A stretch of 64,000 bases of DNA from Astragalus membranaceus (GCA_039519185.1 CM076851.1:32905799-32969798), one strand, 5' to 3'. Counted from the stretch's first letter, positions 47,916 to 59,229 are shown. Numbers and translations: made by a program. The notes: generated by a model from the sequence alone, not told the origin.

Positions 47916-50900
47916 TGTTAACACCCAAAAATAACTGAGTCGTAGGCCGAGGGCCGAGTGAAGGAAGGGAGTAGAATTGGAGTGCTGAGGCAGGCCACTT
48001 GACAAAGGTTTAAGAGATAATTGTCAGAGAGAAGAACTCAAGAGAAGCCCTCAGGGCATACCACAAGACAACTCCCCGAGGAAGGGGTCAGCCAGAGGAG
48101 CAATATGCAAGGCCGAGGGAGAGCAAAGCCTCAGCCTATAGAGTGCCACAGCCGAGGGAAGCTCGGGTGCCCGAGTTACTGTCTGTGGACGAAAGCTAGC
48201 TGGGCGAGCCAAGTGGCTGAGGTAGGGTGTTGTACCCTAATTTTGTCCGGCTAATTTAGAATTTCTCAAAAAAATAGAACAATATCAATTTTCAATTTTT
48301 AGTTTTTACTCTATATTGTTTATTTATTAAATGACAAAATAAATAGAAACAAAATAGATTTATCTTTGTTGACTACTTTACATTGCAAATTACAAGGTCC
48401 AAAATTACGAAATTCAAAAAAATAATAAATGGCATGATGCCTAGTACGAAATCTAACTTAACAAAAAGTATATAAATAATCTTAACTTACAAATTGAAGG
48501 TAAATAAATGAAAAGGAAATGATTTACAAAATCAAAAAGCTAATGCTCTGTTTGTATGTTGACAACCACAAGCACAGCGACCTCCTTTTTTTAAATGTCT
48601 CTTGCTTTTTCCATTTTTAGCTTAAGTAAACAAAGTTTTACAAGCAACAAGTCTGCTCCAAGCCGCCAATTGCTTCACGCCATCCCCCTTTCTCACGCCA
48701 ACCTCATCACATCCTTCAACCCAACAACACTAAATACACAACAGTTTGTATGCTTCCCTCTCACAGCCTTTATGGAAGCAGAAACACACATCTACACACA
48801 CAACATACACATAAGTTTTTCTACTCCCATGTCATAATCAGTATAAAACATATTACCCACTTTCTCTATAAATTAGAGCACTGAAGGGAGAACAGGGGGA
48901 GGAATTAGAAAAAATTGTGAAAGAAAAACAGAAAAAATTCAGAGAGAGTAGGATAGCAATATCACCTCCAGCGCTCGCCGCCGCACCACCACCAACGGCT
49001 TCGGCGAGGTACCCTCACCACACCACCACCTCCGTCCGGTGAACCACCACTACTCACCTTTCTGTTTCTCTCTCCTCTCCCTCTCGGTTCTCTCTCCTCT
49101 CCCTCTCGGTTCTCTCCCCCATTTCGTTGTTCCTCTCTCTCTCTCTCTCTCACTCCATCATCTCCTCACAACCATCTCTCTTAGCCAACACTCTCTACTT
49201 CCCACAAACCTTTTGCTGCTGTTGCGCAGCTTTGCAATTTAGGGTTCAAATGAACCACTAAATCCCAATAATATCTCCACATTTAATTCTTTTTTTTTAT
49301 TTTTGGTTCCTTCATTTTTTATTTCATCCCTCCCTGTTATTAACCGGGTCCTAGTATTCCTCTTCCCCTTTCCCTTTCTAATTTTTTATTTATCAAGTTT
49401 TACTTCTTTTTATTATTGTTACTACTAACACCACCTTAGTAGTAACAATATCTTTTTACATTTTTAACTCATTTGGGTCTAGGTTTTACCCCACTCTTTT
49501 TACTTTCACCAAACAATGAGTCCATCTCATCCTCAAACATTTTTACAAACTAAGGAGTCTAACTCATTTCCACACAATCTTTACCCTTTTTAGATCAAGT
49601 TTCCAAGCAAACATTTTCAAACATTCAATCACCAATTTGGTTATTTGCAATGGTCATTCTAGGTTTAACTCGTTTGATCATTGTGAACAGCTTTAGTTTT
49701 CAAATTGGCTATTAGTGATGACCACTCTAAGTCTACTTGTTTGGTCATTATGAACACCTATCCAAATTTCAAAAACATTCTAATAATAAAAAACACCAAC
49801 ACACAAACATTTTCTACCCTAGAACTACGTAGTCATTGATTCTCTACCAAGAGATACGTAGGAGCAGGGTCACGCCCCTGTCAAGCGCAAAAATAAACAA
49901 TTTCCATTACCTTTCTTTCTTAATTCTTTTTTTACAAAAAACCACAAAATATAAATAGGGGACTAAGTCGACTGTACAGTCGGGTTAGTCTGCTTTTTAG
50001 GACCACGAATGAACCATTACGGATCATGTCCTAAAATCCCTATTTAAAATAAATAATTTCTAAATTAAAAAAAATACAAACACATCTCTTTCATTTCAAA
50101 AATAAAAAAAAAATCTTATTTTCAAAGTAGGGGATTAAGTCGGTCGTACGGCCGGGTTAGTCATCGTTTTAGGATAAGTGAACTGTGGTCCTTCAGAGCC
50201 CCAACGCTCCTTCATCCCTCAGCGGCCCTTCAGAGCCCCAGCGCTCCTTCAGACCCCCAATGGTCCTTCAACACAGATCACACAGTCCTAAAACCCTATA
50301 TTAAAAAACACCAACCAACAAACTTTTTCTAACCAAAGAACTACGTAGCTTTGATTTCTCCATCGCACCTGGAGATACGTAGGAGCGGGGGCCCACTCCT
50401 GTCAAGCACAAAAAACTAAAATTTTTACTAAGTCTTCTTTCATTTTAATTCACAATAAAAGGGTAAGATAAACATTTTCAAAGTTAATATTCGTTCCTAC
50501 AACTAGTTAGCAGGTAACCTTCCTTAGGAAGGATGTCGTGGGGTGCTAATACCTTCCCCACGCATAACCGACTTCCGAACCCTTATCTGGTCTCAAGGAC
50601 CCTTATCCATTCCAAAAGGGATTTTCCAATGTTTGCCCTTAAACTAAACGTTGGTGGCGGCTTCATTTTTGAACCTTCGAGGAATCCTCACCCGGATTTT
50701 TCGGTCGCTACGTAAGGCAGACTTGCTTGGAAGGCAAGTAAGAGGGAGCACGAAGACAGAACGTGGGAGCAGTTGAAAATCAAGCGAAGGAGCGAAGCCT
50801 TGAAAAGCGGAGTGAGGGAGTTACACCCCACTAACCGTGCTAGTGAAATCGTGGGCAGTGATTCCGCCTCCTTAGGGCTTAGGAACGATGATAGTCGTTG

Positions 50901-51245
50901 ATCTTAGATTGATCCAACGGTAGGCAAATGTTGGCTATAGTAGTGGCCGAGGGCCTATGTATATAAATAGGAGAGTAATTGTATAGAAAGGACACACGTC
51001 AATCAATCAAAAACTCTACGTTTATTTTATCTATCTGCTTTTATCGCATTTTATCTTTATTTTTATGCATTAGCCAGTAGTATAATCCAAACCTCGCAGT
51101 CCCTCCCACCCAACCTGGCCCTTTCTAGAGGAGTCAGGATACCCACAGTCAAGGAGCAGAGTTCCCTCATTGGCGTAGTCGCTTGAAGAACAAAGGAATC
51201 AAAAACCTCCCCAAACCTCTGGCCGAACCCACGGCTAGGACCTAT
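47916..51245 (+). repeat. RT1 3' LTR, split by a solo LTR
   Basis: 47916-48227 and 50713-51245 match the RT1 5' LTR in order. It keeps TATGTATATAAATAG at about 50957-50971, a TATA box missing from the 5' LTR. It ends GGACCTA next to caulimovirid-like DNA. Confidence 0.88.
48228..50712 (+). mobile_element. Solo LTR of an Ogre-like element
   Basis: It starts TGTTGTACCCTAATTTTG and ends TTTTTCGGTCGCTACG, so it is the Ogre LTR in sense orientation on the plus strand. It is flanked by TAGGG (48223-48227) and TAAGG (50713-50717); the intact RT1 LTR has TAAGG, so this is a 5-bp duplication with one mutation. The second half aligns with LTR-a (palindrome units, CTGAAGG units in complement). A TATA-like CTATAAATTA lies at 48867-48876. 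No coding sequence is present. Confidence 0.88.
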
Positions 51246-51974
51246 ATGATTAGTAATTATACCATCCTTTAATATTAATTCCATACGTGAATTTATTCTT
51301 TCTTAGAAAGTTACTTTAATTAATACTTGTATTGCTCTTATATGAATATATCCTATTTTATTTCTATGTTCTTCTTTCGTTATATTTCTTATTGAGCATC
51401 TTCTACGTCGGTAGGTGTTTCACTAACTATTTTCTCATAATATATGATATTTTCTTTCTGATTAAGTCTCTTCATAATCCCTCCAATTCTTTCTTTTTTC
51501 ATATCTTTCATCTTTTACTAAATTCAAAATCTTCTTTTTGTATTTTTTTTCCAAATAAAGTCGGGTCTATAAATACACTACCTCCATAATTATCATCTTC
51601 TTCATTAATTTGTAAATGTTCAACATCACATATTTCTTCTTGGTCCACTAGCACATTTATTCAATTAATAGTTATTTTTGCTTTAGTATAAATATATAAT
51701 TATAGTAGATATGTAAATTTGACAACAAATATAAACAAATGGTGTTTATTGAAAATTGAAATATAAGTACATAACTTTAACAAGGGACACTCTTGGCTAC
51801 CAAAGAAACTAGCCTATGTTTCTATGGGAGAAACACTAAGAGAAAACTCTCTTACAAAATTTTTCTTTTTTGTTTCTATGATTTACTTGGCTTTGGTAAA
51901 GCCTTCTTTATAGCCAAGATTTCCACATTATTCTTCAACTTTTTAATACATCATAGGTTTCTCTGTCATTGCTT
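51246..51974 (-). pseudogene. Endogenous caulimovirid-like remnant: leader and movement-protein-like region
   Basis: On the minus strand, 51670-51500 is open with VFIDPTLFGKKIQKEDFEF. Then KENIIYYEKIVSETPTDVED is read, and after a frameshift GYIHIRAIQVLIKVTF with, past one stop, MELILKDGIITNH (about 51360-51246). The pattern HI-AIQVLIK-TF followed by a hydrophobic L-L-D--I segment is typical of caulimovirid movement proteins of the 30K family, which enlarge plasmodesmata. The sequence is AT-rich, with stops and frame changes, so it is an old inactive copy. RT1 cuts it; the rest lies at 7152-7435 and perhaps 4256-5199. Confidence 0.55.
51745..51917 (-). promoter_or_regulatory. Possible pararetrovirus promoter and polyadenylation region
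   Basis: The minus strand reads GGCTATAAAGAAGGC at about 51916-51902, and AATAAA at 51750-51745 about 155 bp downstream. This layout (TATA box, short terminal redundancy, poly(A) signal, then leader and first ORF) resembles a caulimovirid pregenomic RNA promoter. No methionine-tRNA primer site was found nearby, so the call is weak. Confidence 0.3.
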
Positions 51975-51979
51975 CACAT

Positions 51980-52268
51980 TGTTGGAAGTTTATGAGACAC
52001 TACACTCACTCACTCACACACAAGATAGAGAGAAATAAAACAGTTACGGTTTTGATTGATCACACTGAAAAGTCTTACTTTATTACATCACTGAATGATA
52101 CTTAAATACTCAACTCATGACACATGAAGAGTCAGCAATTAAGAAAGCATTTAAACAAAACTAAGGAGAATTTCGACAGCCTCAGACTTCGACAGATAAG
52201 TTCTGAGGTCGAACTACCCAACTGCATAGTCGAACTAATACAGTCGAAACTAGCTTACTTATTTAACA
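51980..52268 (-). repeat. Copia 3 3' LTR (element sense)
   Basis: TGTTGGAAGTTTATGAG...TTATTTAACA. It carries several TCGAC/GTCGAA repeats at about 52167-52245 and a TATA-like GAGTATTTAAGTATC in minus sense (about 52115-52101). Confidence 0.9.
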
Positions 52269-52324
52269 CACCCCCTTAAGCTAGTTACTAGCACAAGCAA
52301 ATAACAAAACACACTAAGGTCTAT

Positions 52325-53983
52325 CTAAGTAAATTTATTACAATCAATGACATTCAGCATGCTCCTTAATCTTTTGAATGTCTCTGCCTTCACTGCCTTG
52401 GTGAACAAATCAGCGACCTGCATATCTGATCTGCAGTAGCTCAGTTTCATCCTTCCCTTTGTAACTTGGTCTCTCAAGAAATGATAGCGTGTTTCGATGT
52501 GCTTCGACCTCCCATGTGCCACTGGATGTTTAGCCAAGCTAATTGCAGACTTGTTATCGACATATAACTCCACAGCACTTTCCTTCTTGATCATTAGCTC
52601 TTGCATCAAGTTGTCTAGCCAGATTGCCTGACAGGCACCCATTGACGCAGCAATATACTCAGCTTCGCATGAAGACAGTGCCACCACTGATTCCTTCTTC
52701 GAACTCCATGAGATGGGACCTGCACCAAGCAAAAACACAGAGCCAGCAGTGCTCTTTCGATCAGATTTGTCACCTCCCCAATCAGCATCAGTGAAGCCAT
52801 AGAGACATTTCTCATTGTCTCTGCATTTACTAGGCAACAGAATTCCATATGCCACAGTGCCTTTGACATATCTTAGGATTCGTTTTGCAACAGCTAAGTG
52901 AGATGTTCTAGGCATGCCCATAACTCTACTAATCAGACCTACACTCAAGCTAATGTCAGGTCTGGTGTTGCAGAGATATCTCAGTGCCCTAACTACCTGT
53001 TGAAACTCTGTTGCATCCACCTCTGGTTCATCAGCATCTTTGTCGAGCCATAGCCCTACCTCTGCTGGCGTTTCGACGCTGTTGCAGTCTTGCATGTCGA
53101 ACCTATGCAGTATATCATAAGCATATTTTTTCTGTGACAACAGCATGCCTTCGTCGGTACTTTGAAATTCGATCCCTAGGAAATAAGAGATCTCTCCTAG
53201 GTCAGTCATTTCAAAGATATTCATCATTCTCTTCTTGAATTCTGCCACTTTATCTTCATTGTTACCCGTAACCAATAAATCATCAACATAGAGGCATAGA
53301 ATTATCACATCTCCACCACTCAACTTCACATACACCCCATGCTCAGAAGTACATTTCTCATACCCCATGTTGATCAAGCTCTTGTCTATCTTCTTGTTCC
53401 AAGCTCGTGGAGCTTGTTTTAGGCCATACAATGCCTTTCTCAATCTCAACACTTTGTTCTCACTTTCTTGTCGAATAAAACCAGCTGGTTGTTCGACACA
53501 CACCTCCTCTTCCAATTCTCCATTTAAGAAGGCAGATTTTACATCAAGTTGATGTATCTTCCACCCTTGCATACTAGCATGAGCTACCACAGCTCTCACA
53601 GTTTCAAGTCTTGCCACGGGTGCAAAAATTTCTTCATAGTCGACACCATACCTCTATAGAAACCCTCTAGCCACCAATCTTGCTTTGTGCTTCACTACTT
53701 CACCTTTAGGATTTACTTTCACTTTGTATATCCATTTCACACCTATTGCTTTCTTTCCTTTGGGCAATTCGACCAATTCCCAAGTCATGTTCTTCTCTAT
53801 AGATCTAATCTCCTCTTTCATAGCTTCCATCCACTTGGAATTCTGCATTGCTTCCTGCCAAGTTACTGGTTCTGTCTCAGCAAGAAGTGCAAAATGCACT
53901 ATATCACCTTCGTCATTGACTGCACTATCAGTCATCACCTCACAGTCACTTAGTCTTGCAGGAACTTGTCTTTGTCTCATTGA
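52325..53983 (-). pseudogene. Copia 3 reverse transcriptase and RNase H
   Basis: 53980-53654 encodes the RT N-terminal part (WMEAMKEEIRSIEKNMTW, GVKWIYKVKVNPKGEVVKHK). A TAG near 53653 (probably from CAG) interrupts before YGVDYEEIFAPVARLETV. Then come QLDVKSAFLNGELEEEV, LYVDDLLVTG and LGIEFQSTDEGMLLSQKKY. RNase H follows with GFTDADWGGDKSDRKS, SSCEAEYIAASM and LYVDNKSAISLAKHPVAHG. The domain set is complete to the normal stop at 52325. Only the point stops prevent reading through from the protease-integrase part. Confidence 0.9.
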
Positions 53984-55483
53984 TCATCTTGGCATTTCTC
54001 GACTACCCTCTTCACCATCATTCTCTTCGACAGGCTCAGTTTCACCCTCAAGTTCTACCTCTTCGACACCAGCAGGCACGTCGAATAAATTCTGTTCGAC
54101 AGCAGTCGAACTTTCTCCCTTGTCACTCCACTCCCATGTCTTCCCCTCATCAAACACCACATCTCGACTTATCACAATTTTATTATTCACAGGATTCACC
54201 AATTTGTAACCCCCAGTCGAATGATAGCCTATCATAACCATCACTTCTCCTTTAGCATCTAACTTTGCTCTCTCTTGGTCAAGCACGTGTCGAAAACAAA
54301 CAGATCCAAATACTCTGAAATGTGACACGTTTGGCTTGACACCTGTCCAAGCCTCCTCAGGGGTGATGTCTTCCAATCTCTTTGTCGTACTTCTATTAAT
54401 GATATATGCCGCAGTATTAACTGCCTCTCCCCACCATCTTTTAGGCATGTTCTTGCTCTTTAACATGCTTCTCACCATATTAAGCAATGTCCTGTTTTTC
54501 CTCTCAGCTACTCCATTATGCTGAGGAGTGTATGGAGGTGTGACTTCATGTGTTATTCCTTCAACTTCACAGAACTCATTAAATTCAGTATTCACATACT
54601 CTCCACCACCATCAGTTCTTAACACTTCGACAGTCTGTCCACATTGTTTTTCGACTAGGACTTTGGATTTTTTGAATACACCCAGCACGTCACTCTTCCT
54701 CCTAATCAAATAAATCCAAAGTTTCCTAGTGAATTCATCAATAAACGTAACAAAATACTTGTTACCTGTAGGAGTTTCATGCCCTATGGGGCCACATACA
54801 TCTGAGAAAATCACTTGCAGCCTCCTCTTTGCTCTACCGGGCACACTTGGATTGAAGGAACCCCTAGCCATCTTGCTCTCGACACACTCTGCACATACAC
54901 CCTTTGGAACATGGATATGAGGAAGACCCTTCACTACTGTCTTACTTTGCATCCTGTTCAGATCACCAAAATTCACGTGTCCATACCTGAAATGCCATAG
55001 CCACTCTTCATTTTCGACTACTGTGGCTAGGCACCGCTGCTTCAGCACACCCAATTCGATCTTAAATGTCCTGTTCTTGGAGAGCGTTGCCTTTATCAAC
55101 AACCTCTGTTCAGTGTCATACACCTTCATTGCCTTATCTTCCAGCACCATCCTGTATCCCTTCTCCAATAGCTGTCCAATACTCACTAAATTGCTCTTCA
55201 TCCCTGGCACGTACAGTACCCCTGTGATGAGACACAGTGAGCCATCCTTCTTTCTTATCCTCACTCTCCCCACACCTTCCACCTTCATGGTTCGATCATT
55301 AGCAAACCTCACTCTGCTCTTGATCGAAATGTCAAGTTCGACAAACCAATCTCTTCTCCCTGTCATGTGTGTCGAACACCCCGTGTCGAGGAACCAGTGA
55401 TCACCACTCTCACCTTCCTCATTAATTGTCACCATTTGCACTACTTCATCACTACTCTTTGTCTCCTCAATCACCATCAACAA
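53984..55483 (-). pseudogene. Copia 3 protease and integrase
   Basis: Protease WFLDTGCSTHMTGRRDWF lies near 55400. Integrase has WHFRYGHVNFGDLNRM, CAECVESKMARGSF, FSDVCGPIGHETPTGNKYF, RTDGGGEYVNTEFNEF and NGVAERKNRTLLN, so the DDE residues are present. A domain with YHSTGGYKLVNPVNNKIV follows. It ends at a single TGA near 53981 (reading PR, then SMRQRQ), a probable CGA to TGA change. The upstream join to gag needs a frame change near 55700. Confidence 0.9.
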
Positions 55484-56419
55484 GGACTCCTCCTTCTCCT
55501 CCTCTTCTTCGACCCACTTAACATGATTGCCATCAGCATTGCTGTAGCATTCGTCAGCGAAGTGGCCATATCTCTCACAGTTATAGCACTGTATGTGGCT
55601 CTTGTCGAATCTTCTCCCTCTTCCTCTAAATCCTCTGCCACCTCTACTCCCTCTTCCTCTGTAACTGCCACCACTACCACTTCCTTGCCCATTAATGTTA
55701 CTATTATCACAGTGTTTGAATTATAGGAATTACCTCTTCCTCTTCCTCCTCTGTAATTGTTTCTGCTTGTTTGCACTGCTAATGCTTGCTCAGTGCCACT
55801 TCGCCACTTTCTTCTCATTTATCCTCTGCTCATGCGCTTCAAGAGATCCTTGAAGCTCTTCTATCGTCATCGTTGATAGATCCTTCGCCTGTTCGATCGC
55901 CACTGTGATGTGATCAAACCGCGAAGACACAAATCGTAAGATCTTCTCCACTACTGACTCATCAGACATCGTTTCACCGCAATACATCATCTGATTCGTC
56001 ATCGTTTGAACTCTCGTGAAATACTCAGAAATCGATTCACTTTCCTCCATTCCTAGCAGTTCATACTGTCTCCTCAGAGTTTGAAGTCGCACCTTCTTCA
56101 ATTTCTGATCTCCGGCGTAGGAATTCGCAAGAATGTCCCACGCTGCTTTGCTTGTCTCCGATCTAGCAATTTTTTCGAAATTTGTAGGGTTCACACACTG
56201 ATGGAGGATACACAGTCCTTTCCAGTCCTTCTTCTTCGTTTCTCTGTGTGTTGTTTGTTGCGCAGCATTCGCGTTTACCGGTAATGGAGTTACTCCGGTC
56301 TGCACTAGATCCGACACATCCTGAGAACCAAGGATCGCCTTCATTTTCATACTCCATTGATCGTAATTCCTTCCATCTAGGATCGGAAAGTTCACCTGAA
56401 AATGGCCGTTCGTCGTCAT
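55480..56419 (-). pseudogene. Copia 3 gag with zinc knuckle (frameshifted)
   Basis: The gag core starts MTTNGHFQVNFPILDGRNY at 56419 and includes AAWDILANSYAGDQKLKKV, LRRQYELLGM and VEKILRFVSSRFDHI. A frameshift near 55800 leads into an RGGRGRG-rich stretch. A second near 55700 is needed to reach the zinc knuckle CYNCERYGHFADEC (about 55590-55550). Gag would package the element RNA. The two indels make this copy non-functional. Confidence 0.87.
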
Positions 56420-56511
56420 CGTGATTCACTCTCACCGTTAGGACTTCACTCTTCTTCTTCACACTGATTTCACACTCAGAAACTTCAAACAATCATGCTC
56501 TGAATACCATT

Positions 56512-56800
56512 TGTTGGAAGTTTATGAGACACTACACTCACTCACTCACACACAAGATAGAGAGAAATAAAACAGTTGCGGTTTTGATTGATCACACTGA
56601 AAAATCTTACTTTATTACATCACTGAATGATACTTAAATACTCAACTCATGACACACGAAGAGTCAGCAATTAAGAAAGCATTTAAACAAAACTAAGGAG
56701 AATTTCGATAGCCTCAAACTTTGACAGATAAGTTCTGAGGTCGAACTACCCAGCTGCATAGTCGAACTAGTACAGCCGAAACTAGCTTACTTATTTAACA
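56512..56800 (-). repeat. Copia 3 5' LTR (element sense)
   Basis: Matches 51980-52268 with a handful of substitutions (for example GTTGCGG versus GTTACGG, CAGCTGC versus CAACTGC). Confidence 0.9.
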
Positions 56801-56805
56801 CACAT

Positions 56806-56964
56806 GACACCTTTCACAAGTGTCTTTTAGCCTTCTCTTACTTGTCAATTTTCGAACACTCATTTCCATATATAGTTATTGTAGGAGAGCTGGACTATAA
56901 TACATTATCATCATTCTTTTTCCTCTTTTTATTTCATTATGATTTTAAACATAAAATGTTGGTG
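56806..56964. other. Short flank between copia 3 and LINE, nothing recognised
   Basis: This 159-bp segment would be contiguous with 51974 before copia 3 inserted. In minus sense it lies upstream of the possible viral promoter. No motif is supported. Confidence 0.4.
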
Positions 56965-57368
56965 TTTTTTTTTTCGATAAGCAAAATTTCATTCAATGAG
57001 CACTGGGAGTGCTCAAACCCAACCAACAATGGTTACAATTAATTGTTTAGAACTTGTAGTGGATTGGACCACGATGATGAAATAGATACAGATGAATGGA
57101 AATCTAATCTATAAAAACTCCAACTCCAAGATAAGCTCTTGATGCGGATTACCGTGGAGTCAACATTCGCTTCCTCCTCTTTAAAAATGGCTCTGTTCCT
57201 AGCGAGCCAAATGCTCCAGCAAGTTGTTAGCCATGACATATGTTTCGTACGCTTTGATTTTTTTCCTTTGCACAAAGTTGCACATCCAAGGAATAACTCC
57301 TCCAGAGACTTGGACAAGTCTAGATCAACGCCAATCCATTTCTTTAATATCTTTTGCAAATTCATCAC
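56965..57368 (-). mobile_element. 5'-truncated LINE (L1-type) 3' end
   Basis: The minus-strand frame 57368-57039 shows the C-terminal region downstream of plant L1 reverse transcriptase: CWSIWLARNRAIFKEEE, IKSLSWSWSFYRLDF and WSNPLQVL. A 3' UTR follows with CATTGAATGAAATTTTGCTT and a poly-A tail (T run at 56965-56974 on the plus strand). RT and endonuclease are absent. No target duplication was found. Confidence 0.75.
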
Positions 57369-57384
57369 TATCGATCTTGTCTCG

Positions 57385-57765
57385 TATAAATCATATGTTT
57401 ACATTTTATTTCTTTTGTGTGATCTTTTAATTTAAGTTTAACTAACTCCATATTTTTATTATTGATTTTTGGGTCGAGGAGATTTTCACTGCACACTTTT
57501 TCTAAAAGTCCCTCAATATATGTGGGATTTTTCTTTCTGTTTCTAAATTTATTAATGCATAGCGTTTACCACTTCTTCGACAGATTGTCGAACAAATATT
57601 TCTTGCCCGTCATCCCCTTATGATTCCCTGACATTAGGATCATCAGGATTTTCATTATACATCAAAAACTTTTTTCCTCCTTCCTCAAATTTCCTTCTAG
57701 TTCTCTTCTATTCTAAATTTAGTATCAGGATCCACTTTTTTCAGACCTAATACGTCATTAATTTT
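57385..57765 (-). pseudogene. Decayed coding remnant of unknown origin
   Basis: Minus-strand open pieces LGLKKVDPDTKFRIEEN, ENPDDPNVRES, GDDGQEIFVRQSVEEVVNAM and YIEGLLEKVCSENLLDPK read in order with stops between them, so this was once coding. I do not recognise the family. It could belong to the caulimovirid-like sequence (upstream of its leader) or to a separate element. Confidence 0.4.
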
Positions 57766-58429
57766 TTTTTTTTTCACAACACATCATTAAATTTTCTAGC
57801 AAATGTTGTTTTACTATATGTATTCCTTTTCTCCACTTCTAAAAACTTTCCCATAAAACACACATGTAAACACACCGCTGCTTCCTTGCAACCATATAAT
57901 AACCAATCACACTTCATAGAATGGTTTGTTACCAATTGACTAACTGGTAGTTACTAATTGATTAATTTGTTTTTAATGATTTGTCAACCTATAGTAGATA
58001 GTGTAAAATACTTATACACTTATTGTGTATAAAAATTAAATCTATAATAAAAACACTACAAAATTTGAGCTCTAAAAATAATATAAATTATAAGTCTGAG
58101 TGTGACAAGCTCGTCATGGCTTTCATTAACAACTACGTTGACAACTTGACATGGATGAAATGATGAATACCATGTCACATTAACAAAAACTTTGCACATT
58201 TAACTAATTCTTTTAATTAGAGAACCAATGAAGGAATAGGTACTGAACTTTCAATAAAAAGAATGATAATCACATCATTTAACCAGAAAAGAAGAAAAAA
58301 GAGGACTAGAAGCAGAAAATATTCAAGAACTAGAAGGAAAGAAAAAAAACTTGGATGTAGAGGGTACGAAATGAAACGAACAAATGGTACTTACCATAAG
58401 CATAGGAATATGAGTGGAGATAGGTTGGA
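57766..58429. other. AT-rich stretch, nothing recognised
   Basis: It contains a T-rich run at 57760-57774 and no coding or transposon signal that I can support. The basic plus-strand frame at 58263-58460 is low complexity. Confidence 0.5.
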
Positions 58430-58975
58430 CCGAGTTGGGCTTTGTATGGTTTGCGTCTAGCCTACATTAAAAATATTAGGCTTGGGCCTAGCCTATGGCC
58501 TGTTGTAGGTCTATTTTTGAGGCCTAGCCCGACCTTTCTGAAAGCATTTTAAAAGAAAGCCTTGAACATTTTAATGATGTAAAGCTTTTGTAAATAGACT
58601 AACAAGCTAATAGGTCAATGAGAACTAGGGATGTCAAAATGGGCTTGGCCCGCCGGCCCAGCCCGTTGGCCCACCAAAAAAAGGCGGGCACGGCTAAGGT
58701 ATTGTTGCCCGCCAGCCCGCGTTGCCCGGCCCGCTTTGCCCGCCAGCCCGCGGGCTAAACACTGTGGCGGGCCAAACCGCCCGTTAGCGTTTTTTTAAAA
58801 AATTCAGTGTAAATTGACGGGCCAGCCCGCCAGCCCGCTAGCCCGCTGGCCCGCCTGCCCATCATTTCGCGGGCAGGGCATGAATATTGCGCCCGCGTTC
58901 GTTAACAGGTCGGGCCGGGCCGCCCTATTTTTAGCGGGCTGAAGGCGATAACGGGCCGGGATGTCATAAAATTGA
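58430..58975. mobile_element. GC-rich hAT-like MITE debris (tentative)
   Basis: Two blocks are seen: 58430-58545 (AGGCTTGGGCCTAGCCTATGG type) and 58627-58970, which starts CTAGGGATGTCAAAATGGGC and is dense in GGCCCGCC. The TAGGGATG start resembles hAT-type MITE ends of plants, but a matching inverted right end was not found. Confidence 0.35.
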
Positions 58976-59160
58976 ACTTATCTGCTGATAAAATTTGCGA
59001 TAGAGAGGGGCGCGGGTGGCTAAGGCTTAATGGGTGCCCGTTATTTTAACTACCTATTAGTTAATGGATATCGAAGAAGGGTGTAATAGCATCCGCACCC
59101 TCAAGTATTCGTACTTGTTAGTAAATTACTAAAACTATTGTATCACCCACGGGTGATGAA

Positions 59161-59163
<3 letters not shown>
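58976..59163. other. Intergenic, possible second MITE fragment
   Basis: It holds TGGGTGCCCGTTATTTTAAC and ACCCACGGGTGATGAA, reminiscent of low-copy MITE sequence. No complete ends are visible. Confidence 0.25.

Positions 59164-59226
<63 letters not shown>
59164..59226. repeat. (AT)n microsatellite
   Basis: About 31 uninterrupted AT repeats. Confidence 0.98.

Positions 59227-59229
<3 letters not shown>

Larger units (their letters stand above)
7436..51245 (+). mobile_element. RT1: Tat-lineage Ty3/gypsy LTR retrotransposon, expanded by nested insertions
   Basis: Paired LTRs start TGTTAACACCC at 7436 and 47916. The interior holds gag, PR, RT, RNase H, a second RNase H and IN in gypsy order, then an antisense ORF before the polypurine tract. 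The second RNase H after RT-RH and the antisense ORF are hallmarks of the Tat clade. Without the Ogre complex, CACTA, SIRE copy and solo LTR, the element is about 12 kb. Stops and frameshifts occur throughout, so it is not autonomous. No clean target duplication is visible (AATAC left, TATGA right); the 3' LTR may lack its last bases. Confidence 0.9.
51980..56800 (-). mobile_element. Ty1/copia retrotransposon (copia 3)
   Basis: 289-bp LTRs lie at 51980-52268 and 56512-56800, with a target duplication CACAT (51975-51979, 56801-56805). The primer-binding site TGGTATTCAGAGC (56509-56497) is an initiator-methionine tRNA site with one extra T. A purine tract TTAAGGGGGTG precedes the 3' LTR. Gag, zinc knuckle, PR, IN, RT and RH follow on the minus strand. 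The copy is full length but inactivated by point stops and frameshifts. The lineage is not firmly assigned. Confidence 0.92.

Noticed and set aside
49039..49242. Ser/Leu-rich plus-strand peptide in the solo LTR
   Set aside because: It is a CT-rich low-complexity leader downstream of the LTR TATA box, without any coding feature.
7436..51245. A clean 5-bp target duplication for RT1
   Set aside because: Left AATAC and right TATGA do not match; the 3' LTR end may be truncated, so no duplication is claimed.
55023..55726. Plus-strand frames across copia 3
   Set aside because: They are shadows of the minus-strand gag-pol coding sequence.
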